A stretch of 64,000 nucleotides of DNA from Ryuthela nishihirai (GCA_038380435.1 JAWZYU010000030.1:63437817-63501816); one strand, 5' to 3'. Positions 1-12,021 are shown, counted from the stretch's first letter. Notes: a model not told the origin generated them from the sequence alone. Made by a program: numbers and translations.

Positions 1-1068
1 TGGTACACAGCTCTCCTTCCAGTTTATGCCTACCTACTATACAGAAATGATTGAGTCATGCAGTTTCTGGAAATTGGATGGCAGCACAGTCTCACTGTGA
101 AGAGCCTTTGTCACCTCATCCCAAAGATGCTTGATAGGGTTTAGATCTGGGCAATGTGCAGGCCAATGAAGCAAGGAAAACTCATCGGCATGTTCCTGGA
201 ACCATTTGGTGACTATCAGTGCCTTGTGAGCAGGTGCATCATCATGTTGAAAATGTCCATCCAAGAGAGAATAAACTGTAACCATGAAGGGATGAACTTG
301 GTCAGCACCATGTTCAAATACTCCGTGGCATTCAGATGTCTTTCAATGGGTATCAGGGGAGCCTAATGTGTATTGACACCAGACAAGATGGCTTGATGGC
401 CTCATGTTGCTTGTACCAAATACTGATCCATCAGCATGATGCAAAATGAATCTAGATTCGTCTGACCAGGCTATATTTTTCCAGTCCTCAATGGTCCAGT
501 GTCAATGCTCCTGCATCCATTGAAGATGAGCTTTCATGTTCTTTGCTGACAACATCAGCATTCAACATGGTCGACGTCTATTGTAGTCCATTTGTGACAA
601 GGTCCCATACGTGATGTGTTTGGAGATGGCCTTCTGCACACCAGTGCTTAATTTTGCTGTGATTTGTCTGGTTGTGGCCAGTCTGTTCGCTTGTATGATT
701 CTCACCAGTTTTCTCTAACCACTCCAATACACAAACTATTTTTGCCCACAGGATAGCCAATCACGGATAGTTTTTTGCTTTTCGCACCATTCTCAGTAAA
801 CCATTGAAACAGTCATGCATGAAAAGCCCAGGAGGACGGCCATTTGAGAGATGATAGAACTGGCACACCTAGAACCAACTATCATGCCATATTCAAAGTC
901 ACTCAGCTCATTTTGCTCATTCTGATGCTCAATCCAACTCTGATGTTCAAAGAGCTAGTCTGCCTGATTTATATCACACACCATGGTCACGTGACATATT
1001 ATGCATTGGAATGAACCATTTACATGTCGAGGGGTGGTGGTTACCTAATAAACTGGCATCTCAGTGTA
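1..1068 (-). mobile_element. Tc1/mariner-type transposon remnant (broken transposase)
   Basis: The minus strand carries a decayed transposase. The C-terminal part (285-37) shows QHDDAPAHKA, W..EHADEF, LLHWPAHCPDLNP and IKHLWDE, the D...DLNPIE.LWD signature of Tc1 elements. The expected catalytic glutamate of NPIE is a lysine (NPIK), and spacing from the aspartate is 36 residues. The upstream frames are interrupted. The right terminus at 1068 reads TACACTGAGATGCCAG followed by TTTATTAGG on the minus strand. A similar TACACA...CCAGTTTAT stretch at about 4-30 may be the other, degenerate terminus. It lies in the intron downstream of the last visible ci exon. Confidence 0.8.
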
Positions 1069-1303
1069 TACATAAAAAAGCAGTAAAATATAGCAAATGA
1101 TTTATGTTATATGAAAACTTCAGCTGTATTTATATACGCATGCTGATTTTATACATTGTACCTTGTATACAATTAATTAAATTACAAAAGTTATTTATGT
1201 AAATATTGGTGAAAGCATTTTAATTTAAAAAGTATTGAAACACAGAAAATTTCTTAGAATCATAATTTTAAATGATGTACAGTATTGGTTACTAGAAACT
1301 TAC

Positions 1304-1467
1304 CATGGAATCCAACTTTGACATGGATAGAGGAGATGCAAAGGTAGCTAGCAGAGGCTGATGTGCAAGGGTAGAAGGAACTAAAAGAGGAGCACCTTGT
1401 CTCATCAGGTGATGCAGGTGAGAAGGCATTGTAGGTTGTGGAATACCCATAGCTGGACTCAATGTAC
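1304..1467 (-). CDS. ci: ci exon: downstream of SYGH
   Basis: 164 bp. The acceptor is TTGACAG and the donor ATG|GTAAGT. It enters in phase 1 and ends on a codon boundary. It encodes [20 protein letters not shown], then [17 protein letters not shown] and ends KLDSM. It fits the proline- and histidine-rich LSPA... segment between SYGH and the zinc fingers. No further ci exon is seen between 1303 and 1, so the next one is outside the window. Confidence 0.93.
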
Positions 1468-4400
1468 CTGTCAACAAATATGAAATATAGGGCATAATTA
1501 TACATAAAATCATCTTTTATTTTCTCAGTAAGTGTGATGATTAATGAAAATAGTAGAACATAACTTTCAGTAATATTTTTTTACATACGATGATATGCAT
1601 ATAAAACATTGCAGGAGAAAATATGGATTTAATATAATTAAACACACAACATCAGTAAGTTTAAAAATTATTGTATTTAATTACAATAAATATATATAAT
1701 ATTTTAATCCATTATGGAACATTGTTGGATATGGAAATGTCACTGTATATCAGATAGGATGTTAAGAGTGGGCCTCCAGTGTGTTTAAACACAACTGATT
1801 GCCTTGGTGGAGACTTGCCATTAACAGTTATCCAGTGTTGCTTTCCTTAACACTTTTCTGAGCCCTTGGATTCCTTGTGATCTGGCCAAGTAGCAGGGGG
1901 AAAAATGCCACTCTTAAGCTAAACAACTCTGTAAAAGTTACAGAAAGATAAATAAAAATCCTACTTACTTTCCATTGAGAATTTTTTACATCTTAAAATA
2001 TCCAAAAAAAACCACCCATTTCTGTGGAGATTGCTCTTAAAGAATAACACCTAAAAATTCTTATCTCACATAGCTTTATGTGTTGATCCTCCCTTGATAA
2101 TGTAAGATCTTCCATGGAAAGACAGCATTTTAACCTTTTATGGCCTATTGGGACTTTAAAAGCCCCACAAGTTGAAAATGCCCATTATATCATTTGCTAG
2201 GCTGAAAGGACCTGTGTCCCAATTCAAAAATCAAAAGGTATTACTATCATTCAAAGTGAGTGAATAGTGACCTGTCAGGACTTTTATAACAATAACAATT
2301 CTTTATAAAAATATTAAACTTTTTTCTTCACTTATCTATTAAAACAGATATTTCTTTATAAGAAAATTGTTTCTATTTTCACTTTTGTTGATATACAAAA
2401 ATTCAGCCATAAAGGGTTAAAGCTTATTATATAAGTTAAATTTTTAATTCAGAAAATATTACTTTTGTTGTAACTGAAATTACATGTAAAAATAAGACAT
2501 CTTTGCAGCAGATGTTTGTTTTAAAATTTGAGTTAAACATTTTACTAATATGCAAATTTAATGCCCCATCTTGATTGATCCCCACATTATTTAATAGCCA
2601 TGTACTTCTGTTTCTTCAATAGGAAAAAATTATGTGTTCTTGTCCAATGTTGCCAACACCAGATATTAATGCACTCTTTAAATTAAGTAGCTTCCATTTT
2701 ACTAAATGGGATGCATTTATATTTTAGGCAAGCTGATGGAGAACATTTTGATGATGGGTCACAGACCACTGATCTATGTAGTTCTGTATATAAGAATGAG
2801 CAATCATAAAAATGTGCATCCTCTACAGCTTATAAAGAAGAGTAAGGCATGGACAAGCGTTTTCAGTAATTTCTTACCTGCTGATAAATGACCATAAGAG
2901 CCACTTGCACTTGAGCTTCTTGAACCGTTCATAAAAGAGACAAGGGAATTTGGTGAGAAGCGAATCATAGAGCTGATATCTAAAGCATCAGAATAAGGAG
3001 AACTTGATAATGCTCGCTTACGCCCATGACGTGGGCCTGGTCTAGGACTAGTTAGGTGAGAGCCTTTAGAAGGGGAAAAGAAGAAGAAAAATTACAATAT
3101 TGTTAAATACAAAATATTAGATGATATAGTACTTCAATTACAAATTGCAGATGACTTCAATCTAGTAAAATTAAGAATTTGTTGTATTTAAAATATTAGC
3201 CAAACTACTCTATATTTATTTTGGGATTATTTATTCAGTATTTTAAGTTTTGTTAATGTAAATCTGTGAATTAATGATTTCTTTAAAATGCAATTTTGCC
3301 AAGAGGTGCCCCTCCTCCCCAGGTATACTATTAATTATACATAAGATAATTTAAATTTTCTAATCAAGATTTGCTTTCTAATTCAACATGAATTAATATA
3401 TATATGATCAATGTTTGTGACCACACATTTAAGAACTACACTTTTTAGTAACTAATTAACATTAACAGCAACAGTGGCATACCTGGGGGGGAGGGCACTG
3501 TGCTTTTAACTTCCCATACCCTCTGGAGAATTTTTTTCTTACTCATGATGTCTTAAGTATGTTCTCTATTAAGTATTATTACATTCTTATCCTCTTTAAT
3601 TTCAAGAGGAATCAATACTACCTTTGACTTCAATAAGTCACCTCAAACCACAAAGACCTCAAGGGGCTTAGAGAAAGTTGGTGGAAGGGAACAAAACAAG
3701 CTTGAACAAAACAAGCTCAAAAACAAGCTTGAACTACTCCATCACTTTATCTATACCTGGGTTCGAGCCCCGGAATTAGGCATGGATGTGTGTGTCGTTT
3801 TTCTGCTGAGGTCCTGCCATCCTCTCAGATCTCCTACTGTGGCATATAAATTGACAGGCTCCTGTCAGACCTCTGTGGCAAGCAGCTGCTTGAGGGGGTA
3901 TTTATTTTTATTTTTTTATATTAACTTTATTTTCAGTATGTAAATAAACTTTGTAAGTGCTTTGTTTGTGAATCAATGTAATGGAATCTGCATATTCCCC
4001 AGGAATTAAATCAGAGGGTTTCAATTTTCAGGTCGAATTTTTAAGAGTATGTTCCATTTTTAAGGAGGTAAAATGTGGAGTGAAAATGGCAAAAAACTGA
4101 GAATATTACATGTAACTATTTGATCACTAGGGAATCAGGTATTAATGCAATTTGTGGAAGAGGAGGAGGTAAATCTCTAAATAAAATGGCATAGGGTACC
4201 ATCCATGTTTCTGATCCTGGATCTTGAAGAGAAGATAGAGAAAAGCAAATTTAACAAAGATGACTTTGATTACATCATTAAATACATCTCAATTGATATC
4301 TTTGTCTACTGGGCTAGAAAAATCAAAGCTTTTCCGCAAATACTCAGATCAATGATCACAACAAGCTGTTGTCTTTTATCAGAGAACCAAAAGTTATTGT

Positions 4401-7400
4401 TATATTTCTGCTTGACAACCAAAACATAAATGTTAAGATTAAAGGTAATTTATTTATTTTTTAAATATACTAACCATCTGAAGGTAAATGTGCATCACAT
4501 CCACTCAGAACACCAGGCTGGTGAGATCCATGACAATCTCCTAGGACACATCTTTGACCCAGAGCAGCCATCTGTTGTAAGTACTCTGGATGGAGTGGTA
4601 AGCCTAAAAAAAAACTCTTTCATGTAAGTAAATAAAATAAGGTTGATGCTTTTTACATGTCAGAAAGTGGTAAAAAACTGAGGTATTTTATGAGAATTAG
4701 TGGCTATCTCTAATCTTTAGGAGCTAGCTGGTACAGTATTTGTACCCCTTTGAGAACTTGCTTAACCTTTTGAATCAGATGAAACAGCATCTGTATCAGA
4801 ACATTTTCATGCGTCTCTGGTGGCTGGGAGAGTTAGAACTGACTGTGGAGGAGAAAATGAAGGGAAGTTCCCTTACATTCCAGGAACAAGAGAATTGGGT
4901 CTGACTGATACTTGGGTGATGAGATAATGAATTCAGACTCAAGCTTTTTGGTCATGCAAACCAAATAAATTAGTAAGGGAACTGAGATTTTCCTTATTGG
5001 TCTATTTTGGTTTGCATATACCAAAAAGCCATATCTCTATGAAACATATTATAGAGAGTTATTTTTTTCCCCTACACCCCCTGTATGCTGCAATGGAATG
5101 TACCACTACATGAGGAAGATTTCCAAAAACAGATTTGCTGTCAAAAGATATTTCTGATACAGTTTTTGTGCCAACAAGTTCCTTCACTCAACATGGGTGT
5201 GGGGTGCAGCTATGCTGATTAAGGGAGTGATGAGACTATTGGACGGTATACTATGGTGAATATATAGATACTTTTTCACTGATACTAGCACAGAAATTGT
5301 TAAATGTTCATGTGAAAATGATGTCCTTAAGATAAAAGAATACATCATGAAAGTTTTTTATTTTTTTTTAAATTTAGAATATTCTTAGGATCATAAGATG
5401 AATTTATTTCATGTTACAAAGGTTACAGAAGAGAACACCACTTCCTGAACATACAAGAGGATGGCACAAACTAATCAGAACAAACTTACTGCAAATATTC
5501 ATATTAGTTGATCATAATAATCAATATTATGAATATTATAAAATATTATATTATCAAAGTAATGATGTAATGTGCCTAAAAAGGCTGTCTCAAAAGACTA
5601 ACAAAATCTTTATTTTAATATAATAATTAATATAGATACGATCAGTCAATTGTACCCAGGAGTGTGCTGCCAAATGTTTAACAACTGGCTTGTTCTACTG
5701 AGAAATTTGTATAAGGTAGAAAAGATTTAATTAGATATATTATCATGTGCTTTCAGAATCATAACTCTGCATTGTATACATAATGTAATAATAATAATTA
5801 CTTTTTTTGTTTTACATTGTGATAATTTAACAACTGGCTCACTGACCTTCAAAAATTTTAACCAGCTCATGTGAGCTGGGTCCAGCACACTGCTGGTTGT
5901 ACTTAATTATTGCTATTTACTATGTATTGGTTACTTACCTCTTGTATCCACAGGGCTAAGTCCTGACATGGGTAGAGAGGATGCAGAAGGGAAAGAACTA
6001 TAAAGTTGCTCCATATAAGGGCTGAGGCGATAGTGGGGATGCATGGGAGATTCCACATGCCCATTGGCAACTGCTGCTCTCCTCTGGGCCAGCAAAGATA
6101 AATCTGACAGGCTAGAATTACTATTTCCACCAGACAAACTAAACAGAAAAGACAATGATTGAAAAAAAAAATAAAACTTTTGATTAAGTAACAGTGTGCA
6201 AGTCACAAGAGTTTCACATATTGACCAAACCTGGGGATTGGGGTATTTTGACTATGAGCTGCATTTTTTTTTTCACACAACAGAATAAATGGCCACATCA
6301 CAAAGACCTCAAGGGCTTAGAGAAAGTTGGTGGAAGGGAACCCACAAAACAGCTGTTAGGAGATAGATAGTAGCCTCCTGACAAGGTCATCTAGCATGTT
6401 CTTTAAATGTGTACAGGCTATGGATATCCTGCACACATGCCTACAGCTTAATGTCCCATCCAATAGGCAACAGCCTTTCCAAGCCCATTTTGTTGTCCCC
6501 TTTCTGACTGAGGGCAAAGTGTGTGTGCGCGTGGGGGGGGGGGGGGTGCAGAGATATATTTCAGCACAAGCATAGTTGGAACTCAAACTTAGGAACTGCA
6601 GATTATGAGCCTGGCACACTATCAACTGAACCACCCCTGCGTCATCCCAAAAAGTAGTATTAACTATAATGGTACAGTGGGTGCAACTGTAGCCCCACCC
6701 CACCCCCCACGAATGGTCCATATCTTTCTCATTTATCAATCTCTACACCATTTATAAAAGGGAAAGGATGGATGATTTCATGCTTTATAAAATTTTCTGT
6801 ATAACTAACTCATAATTCACTTGGCAGTGTTGTACTAGAATTTTATTAATGATAGACTCCTGAACTCCATTTCTATTTTTCTTGTATAGCTAAGTGTATC
6901 TCTAAATTAATTTCAATCAATACTACCATAAGAATGCTATTAACTGCCTCTAAAGGTGATAGCTTTTTTCATTACTAAAAAGACAGCAATTTCAATCACT
7001 TTTTTTTTTCAATCATAACTCTTTCCTAAAATCAAAAAATTCTAATTGCATTCCTGAAATGAGGAGTGTAACTACCACAGAACAAAGTGGTTCTCCTGGC
7101 CTGGGTCCTGATGTAACATTCCTCCATTACAACAGAGAATGCATATGTATTTAATCGTAACAATGCCCTTCAGAGCTAGCTTCTTAGTGTTGTGGTTTAA
7201 GTAATCACCTTTCAGCAGTGCTTGCAGACTTCCCTCGGGGTCCCAAGTTTGATCCCAGCAGTGGGAAGCCTCATCTTGGCATGATGTGTTCTCTTCTCTG
7301 AGTAGAGCTGCCTAAGCCTGATTTGGCTGATAAACAGTGATGTTCGGAGATTCGAAAGAGATTTCTCTCATAATGCGAGAATTAATTAGACAAAAATTAA

Positions 7401-9244
7401 TGAGTTGAATTCAGATGTTGGTTCCCTGCTCTGTCGTAGATGGCAGCACAAATCAAGAAGACAGTATCAGAACTCACCTTGTAAACAGAAGAGAAGGATA
7501 GTAACAAACATGTGGTTTGAATAAAATTAGTACTGTTATGGGTCTTCAGATTGTAACATGTGGCCTCGCCATTGAAGATGTTGAACTCCAAGATTTATAG
7601 AGATAATTTCAGAAGATATTTGAAGAGGATTTTTGAGTATATTTGAGGAGGTTTATTTGAGAGATTTAAAGGATGATGTCACATTTGTTTCTTCAGTATG
7701 TTTGAAATTTGGAGTTTGAAAAAAAGATGAGAGTAAGTCACACTGAACTTGAAAGGATTAAATGCACAAGGACACATTTTGAAGGGGTAAAAGGTACCTC
7801 TATAGTATAGTTATCATTATATATATATATCTGTACTGATTTAATGATTACATTTTACATTTACATATTTGATGATACATTTATGTATAGTTTCTTGTGA
7901 GGGGGGGGGGACTTTCTTACTAACCTGCACTCAACCCTTACGAACCTTGTTAAACCACTGGACCAAACATTAGTGATAGGTCAATATGTGACTGTTATTA
8001 ATTCTGTTCTCAGTTATGGACATCTACATAGTACTTTCCATACCTTATAAATACATAATATATATGCATAAGAAAACTTAGATACTATACTGCTCACAAA
8101 AATTAGGGGATATATTATCACTTCATATTCATTTTGAAATATCCCCTAATTTTTGTGAGCAGTATATATGACAATGGTGCATCTACGGAAGTGGAGTGCA
8201 TAAGCAAATCCCCTTCACTGAGGCATTAAAACATGTTCTCATTGCATGCTCTGCCAAGATATTGATTAATAATGGTAGACATCATCCTTACACAGAGAAT
8301 CCCATACAGGATTTTTGAAGCACGGCAGAGAAAGTCAGAAGCCGCGCACCAAATTTCACGGATGGCATGGTTATCAAAATTATTTATGATCACACTTCTA
8401 ATTTTTTGTTACTTTCATTTTAAATCAATAAATAGTTCTGTGGAAAAAAGTTTCATTGATGTAAATTTTTTCTAATTTTATTAAATTAAAATTGCACTGA
8501 ATTAAAAAAAAACATTGATTTAACAGAAATTTTTATTTTGAAATAGTGTAATAAACTGTACAAAATATATATGCATATAAAATTAATACAATAATCATAT
8601 CCAATCCAAGGTAGGGAGATTCAGAAAAAAAATCTATCTAGGCAGCAGCTTTTACAACAGATGAAAGCAATGTACCATATGGGGGAAGAGGGAAAAATTT
8701 TCTTCCTGATTTTATGTGCATAAAAAAATGAGATCATTGATTCTAAAGAGATTTGGAGTATACTAGTGCAATAGTAATAGTTAATGAAAATATATACATC
8801 ACAGGAAAGAACTTTGTAGCTTTGAAAGAAACAGGTGCCACTACAGAATATTTTTTTACTATTGGTGAGTTAACGACTGGATTTCCCCAATCTCGAGGAT
8901 ATAAATATAAAATATTTCTGACATTTGTCAATCTCAGACCAAGATTCAAAAAGGAAATCTGTTTCACAAAACTTTGCTTTTCTCACATAGCAAATACATT
9001 TTGTAAGCTACATGCAGCTAGTGAGTAAATTTATTTTTTTATTTCAAATCATGTTGATATTTAAAAAACTTTTTTCCATTAATTAATGGTTAGCATTTTC
9101 AACAGAAGCGTTCAATTTACCCAGATGCATGATGGAGAGCATGAAGTCGAGGGTCCCATACATAACGACCTTCATGCGTGCGCTGATCCACAGGGAGAGG
9201 TGAGTGCACAGCAGCAAAGGCACTTGGAAACTGGAGTGGAAGAC
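1304..9244 (-). CDS. ci: cubitus interruptus / Gli transcription factor, N-terminal half (five exons, incomplete at both ends)
   Basis: Nuclear zinc-finger effector of Hedgehog signalling; the part seen here is the N-terminal repressor and Sufu-binding region upstream of the C2H2 fingers. Exons read on the minus strand are 9244-9121, 6138-5939, 4603-4475, 3063-2878 and 1467-1304. All acceptors are AG; donors are GTAAAT, GTAAGT, GTTAGT, GTAAGA and GTAAGT. Phases chain without a break (exon ends 2,1,1,1,0), giving 267 open codons. Recognisable blocks in order: [93 protein letters not shown] is the known Sufu-contact motif of Gli/Ci. The [12 protein letters not shown] and MIRFSPNSL wording is that of insect Ci. 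No in-frame ATG occurs in the first exon seen, so at least one coding exon lies upstream at higher coordinates. Zinc-finger exons must lie left of the window. Introns are 1.3-3.0 kb and carry transposon remnants. Confidence 0.95.
1468..2877. other. ci intron with one old SINE fragment
   Basis: AT-rich intron between two ci exons. Apart from the SINE-A relic at 1745-1935 I see no coding potential or repeat structure. Confidence 0.7.
1745..1935 (+). repeat. SINE-A, old diverged fragment
   Basis: Recognisable from ...CTTTTCTGAGCCCTTGG then GATCTGGCCAAGTAG, matching the 3' half of the young SINE-A body (CTTCTCTGAGCCTTCGG ... GACCTGGCCATTTAG). Head and tail are degraded and no TSD is visible. Confidence 0.65.
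2878..3063 (-). CDS. ci: ci exon: [12 protein letters not shown] and Sufu-binding SYGH
   Basis: 186 bp. The acceptor is CTTCTAAAG and the donor CAG|GTAAGA; it enters and leaves in phase 1. It encodes [34 protein letters not shown] and [14 protein letters not shown]. The SYGH tetrapeptide (bases 2888-2899) is the Sufu-contact motif shared by all Gli/Ci proteins. This is the most conserved block outside the zinc fingers and the strongest single piece of identification. Confidence 0.96.
3645..3700 (-). repeat. SINE-A, old short fragment
   Basis: ACCTCAAGGGGCTTAGAGAA and the following AAGTTGGTGGAAGGGAAC match the inverted 3' body of SINE-A. The same variant form recurs at 6304-6345. A short AACAAGCTTGAAC duplication follows at 3696-3733. 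Confidence 0.55.
3753..3930 (+). repeat. SINE-B, 5'-truncated
   Basis: Starts inside the tRNA-like head at the B box (CTGGGTTCGAGCCCCGG). It runs through the body GTGTGTCGTTTTTCTGCTGA to the AGCAGCTGCTTGAGGGGGTA tail and a T-rich run. It sits in the intron between ci exons at 2878 and 4475. Confidence 0.85.
4475..4603 (-). CDS. ci: ci exon: [14 protein letters not shown] block
   Basis: 129 bp. The acceptor is a T-run ending TTTTTAG and the donor is G|GTTAGT. It enters and leaves in phase 1, so it joins its neighbours without shifting the frame. [17 protein letters not shown] aligns with the P..YY.QM.L..G.. segment that follows GLSP in GLI2/GLI3. The remainder ([20 protein letters not shown]) looks lineage-specific. 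The two cysteine-containing stretches do not form a recognisable finger. Confidence 0.88.
5939..6138 (-). CDS. ci: ci exon: [10 protein letters not shown] / YMEQLY block
   Basis: 200 bp. The acceptor is CTGTTTAG after a long pyrimidine tract; the donor is G|GTAAGT. The exon enters in phase 2 and leaves in phase 1. It encodes [20 protein letters not shown] followed by [18 protein letters not shown] and ends at GLSPVDTRG, the counterpart of the GLSP(A/T)D motif of GLI. Confidence 0.95.
6296..6650 (-). repeat. SINE-A, old diverged full-length copy
   Basis: Collinear with young copies over the whole length on the minus strand: body at 6304-6500, head region TTATGAGCCTGGCACACTAT at 6604-6623. A 14-base G run at 6533-6546 replaces the GGGCAGGGCGGGG segment. 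Divergence is high, so this is an early insertion in the ci intron. Confidence 0.75.
7185..7385 (+). repeat. possible third tRNA-derived SINE family
   Basis: A degenerate RNA polymerase III A box (TGGTTTAAGTAATC) near 7191 lies about 55 bases before a B-box-like AGTTTGATCCC near 7247. A roughly 140-base body without similarity to SINE-A or SINE-B follows. It is a single copy in this window, so the assignment rests on the box spacing only. Confidence 0.35.
8098..8164. mobile_element. 67-bp palindromic MITE
   Basis: Perfect 26-base inverted arms, TACTGCTCACAAAAATTAGG... on each side, separated by about 15-20 bases of AT-rich loop. Ends are TA, as expected for Tc1/mariner target sites. There is practically nothing but the two termini. 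Confidence 0.8.
9121..9244 (-). CDS. ci: ci exon (first visible): PLPVDQ...HEGRY block
   Basis: 124 bp. The acceptor is TTCTTCAG before 9244 and the donor GG|GTAAAT follows 9121. The exon needs one base from an upstream exon and ends in phase 2. It encodes [17 protein letters not shown] then [20 protein letters not shown]. This corresponds to the conserved PLPID.R..EGRY.Y.P segment near the N terminus of GLI proteins. Confidence 0.93.
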
Positions 9245-9392
9245 CTGAAGAACAAAATTTTTCATATATTTATGTAATAAATAAAATTTAATTTATGTAA
9301 GTTTTTCACTAAAGCTAAAATCATTAAGAAGTGAGATGAAAAGAGTAAAAAAAACTATGAATAGTACTACATCCTGCATATCATTATGAAAA

Positions 9393-10561
9393 TACACTGA
9401 AGTGCCATTGAATTAGGGATAGGAGACGTTATCCAAATTCGGTACTACAAGTCCTGCATTTGCAAGCATGCATGGTTGAAACTCTGGTCATATATAGCTG
9501 TCAGCTTTGGCTTCCCCAAGCATTCATTGCGAGAAGTGTAGTGGGAAAGGTGTGGGATTTAGATGCATTTGACATAGGGCAGATTGTAGGTGCCTGACAG
9601 ATGGGACACTTGATCTCTGAAACTGTCAACGAACTTGGATTTTCTTGTACGACAGTTTCAAGAGTGTTCCAAAAATGTGAAAATTCTGGCAAAAAAACAA
9701 GCACCTGGACAAACAGCAAAGAACAACCAGCCTTGAATGTTCATGGGCTTCGCCATCTAACCCACATCGTATGGACCAATAGGGGCCAGACATTATCTGA
9801 AATCACCTCCCATCTGAATGTGGGTTCCAGCTGAGAAGTCAGTGCATGGACTGTGCAACACTCACTTCATTGTCTCGCTTCAGGAGTTGCCAATCTACAA
9901 GAATCCCACTTTTAATGGCACAACACCAGGATCAACACCTTGCCTGGGTTAAAGAACATTGAAACTGGACCATGGAAAATTGGCAATGGTTAACCTGGAG
10001 TGATGAATCCCGATTTAAACTTCATCATGCCAATGGGAGACTGAGGGTATGTCGCTAACCCCATGAAGCCATGGATTCTGCATGTCAGGTCAGAATAGTA
10101 CAAGCTGGTGGTGGCTCAGTGATGGCCTGGGGTGTCTTCAGTTGGGCATCTGTGGGACCTTTAGTACGTGTACCGACTCTCAATGCATCCCGGTATGTAG
10201 AACTTGTGGCTGACCATTTACACCCATTTATGGCCATCATGCATCCCAATGGAGATGGTGGTGTCTACCAGCAAGACAACTGTTCATCTCACAGATCCAG
10301 GTTGGCTACTGAACGGTTATAGGAACATTCTGCTAACTTTGAAATAATGAATTGGCCACCTAGAAGCCCAAATTTAAATCCCATCGAAAATCTTTGGGAT
10401 ACCAATTGTGGACAACTCTGGAGGATGCATGGGTCACCATACCTGTGGAACATTTACACAAGCTTGTGGAGTCCTTGCCTCATTGTGTGGTGGCCATTAT
10501 CAAGGCCAGAGAGGGTCCAATACGTTACTAGGTATCCCTAATTCAATAGCACTTCAGTGTA
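9393..10561 (+). mobile_element. Tc1/mariner transposon, 36-residue D-E spacing, inactivated
   Basis: 1169 bp, bounded by inverted termini TACACTGAAGTGCCATTGAA on both sides with TA ends. The plus-strand transposase is readable in pieces: an N-terminal helix-turn-helix-like part (ISETVNELGFS, TTVSRVFQK) from about 9601, WSDESRFKL near 9998, GGSVMAWGVFSW near 10108, YQQDNCSSHRSRL near 10265 and PNLNPIENLWD near 10365. Spacing between the aspartate of QDN and the glutamate of PIE is 36 residues, unlike the 34 of classical Tc1. A TAG at 10320-10322 and frame breaks between the pieces disable it. The same family occurs inverted at 23131-24322. Confidence 0.9.
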
Positions 10562-10777
10562 ATTTGAAATTCGATATTGCTGGAAAAATCAATGTTTTAT
10601 TGAATTCATTTCACAGCCTCTTTCATTTAGAGCTTAAAAAAGAAATATTTAATTATTACTTTTTAAAATTTTTTTGCAAATTAATTAAGCATTCTCAGAA
10701 GCTCAGAAGGCATTGAAATTTTGCTTTTTCAAAATCCTGTTAGCATTGCATTATTGACATATCAAATGTGCCATATA

Positions 10778-11343
10778 TACACTGAGTGCTCACTGAATTA
10801 TGATCACCTCCCTCCATCTTATACAAGAGGAATCTAACTTCGAACTCTATAACTTCTAAACTAAGCATTTTACAAGAAAGTGTAACAGAAGATAAAGATC
10901 TCAGTCAAATCTATCTAAATCTAGATTTTCAACAATGTTAACTTTGTATTTAAAGAGTTGTGGACTTTCAATATTTAACAGCAACAATGCAAGACTTAGG
11001 AAAATTATAAAATATCAAAAAATTATTTACATTAACTTTTCAAATATACATCTGTTGTATTAAATTGTATGAAATAATACTTCTTATTCAAATTGTAATT
11101 AACTTCCGAGTTAAATTCTAATGTTAGGCATTGCTGCTGTTAAATATTTAAACTTCAATAACTCTTTAAATAAAAAGGGGATATTGTTGAAAAATCAAGA
11201 TTTAGATAGATTGAAATCTTTAATTTATCTTCTGTTACATTTTATCATAAAACGCTTAATTTAGAAGTTATAGAGCTTTGAAGTTAGCTTCCACTTATAT
11301 AACATGGACGGAGGTGATCATAATTCAGTGAGCACTCGGTGTA
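10778..11343. mobile_element. Foldback / long-inverted-repeat MITE (566 bp)
   Basis: The two halves are near-complete reverse complements. Left terminus TACACTGAGTGCTCACTGAA pairs with the right terminus ending ...TGAGCACTCGGTGTA. Inner segments such as AACAGAAGATAAA / TTTATCTTCTGTT and TTAACAGCAACAATGC / GCATTGCTGCTGTTAA also pair. Arms are each about 250-270 bases. TA ends and the CACTGA start relate it to the Tc1 elements nearby. No coding capacity. Confidence 0.85.
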
Positions 11344-12021
11344 TAGTATTGTATAGAAAAGTCATAAAATGTTGATTGAGCATGTTTTCTGTATTTTGTA
11401 GGGATGCAAAAGTATATAATGTTCACTTTTAACCCTAATTGTAACATTAGTAAATTTATTTTTGCAGTTTGGATACTACTGTAATAAAATCTTCAAATCT
11501 TCAGTAAAACACACACAGCAGAAAACGTCATGGCATCCTCAGTTATAGTTGTATGACAATAATTTATTGCTGATGTGCATAATTTAAAGAATTATCACTC
11601 AATGATGGTAAATGATGTTGAAAATAAACTATATGAACTCACTATGCTTGAACAAGAAGTGCACAATTATTGTAACTTTGGATAATATGTATCATCAGAT
11701 TGTTGATGAAAGATTTATTAATTTTATTAAGTAATAAATTCGGAGAGTAATCTCCATCACAGAATAAAGCGAATCATATAGGCCTTTTTGGTTAAAATAG
11801 GCTTCGAGAGACCATTAACGATATTAGTGACACTAGTGGCAAGTTAAGAAATTAAATAAGAGAAAAGTTAAAGGGTTTATCTAAAATTAAACTTCGAATT
11901 TAAAACTATGCAAATAAAATAATACACTTATTACTATTTATTGAAATACTGAATATTAAAAGTCAGTTGTTAACTTTTTAAAGAATAAATAGCAACCCAT
12001 TTAATTTTAATCCTTACATAT
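11344..12021. other. AT-rich unique sequence
   Basis: No open frame, repeat or inverted structure that I can support. Confidence 0.5.

Larger units (their letters stand above)
6651..9120. other. ci intron, mostly unique AT-rich sequence
   Basis: Holds the candidate SINE at 7185-7385 and the small palindrome at 8098-8164, with scattered homopolymers (G10 near 7902). No credible exon is seen; open frames such as 8743-9028 lack splice or homology support. Confidence 0.6.

Noticed and set aside
8743..9028. overlapping frames left of the ci exon at 9121
   Set aside because: Both strands are open by chance in AT-rich intron sequence; no conserved residues.
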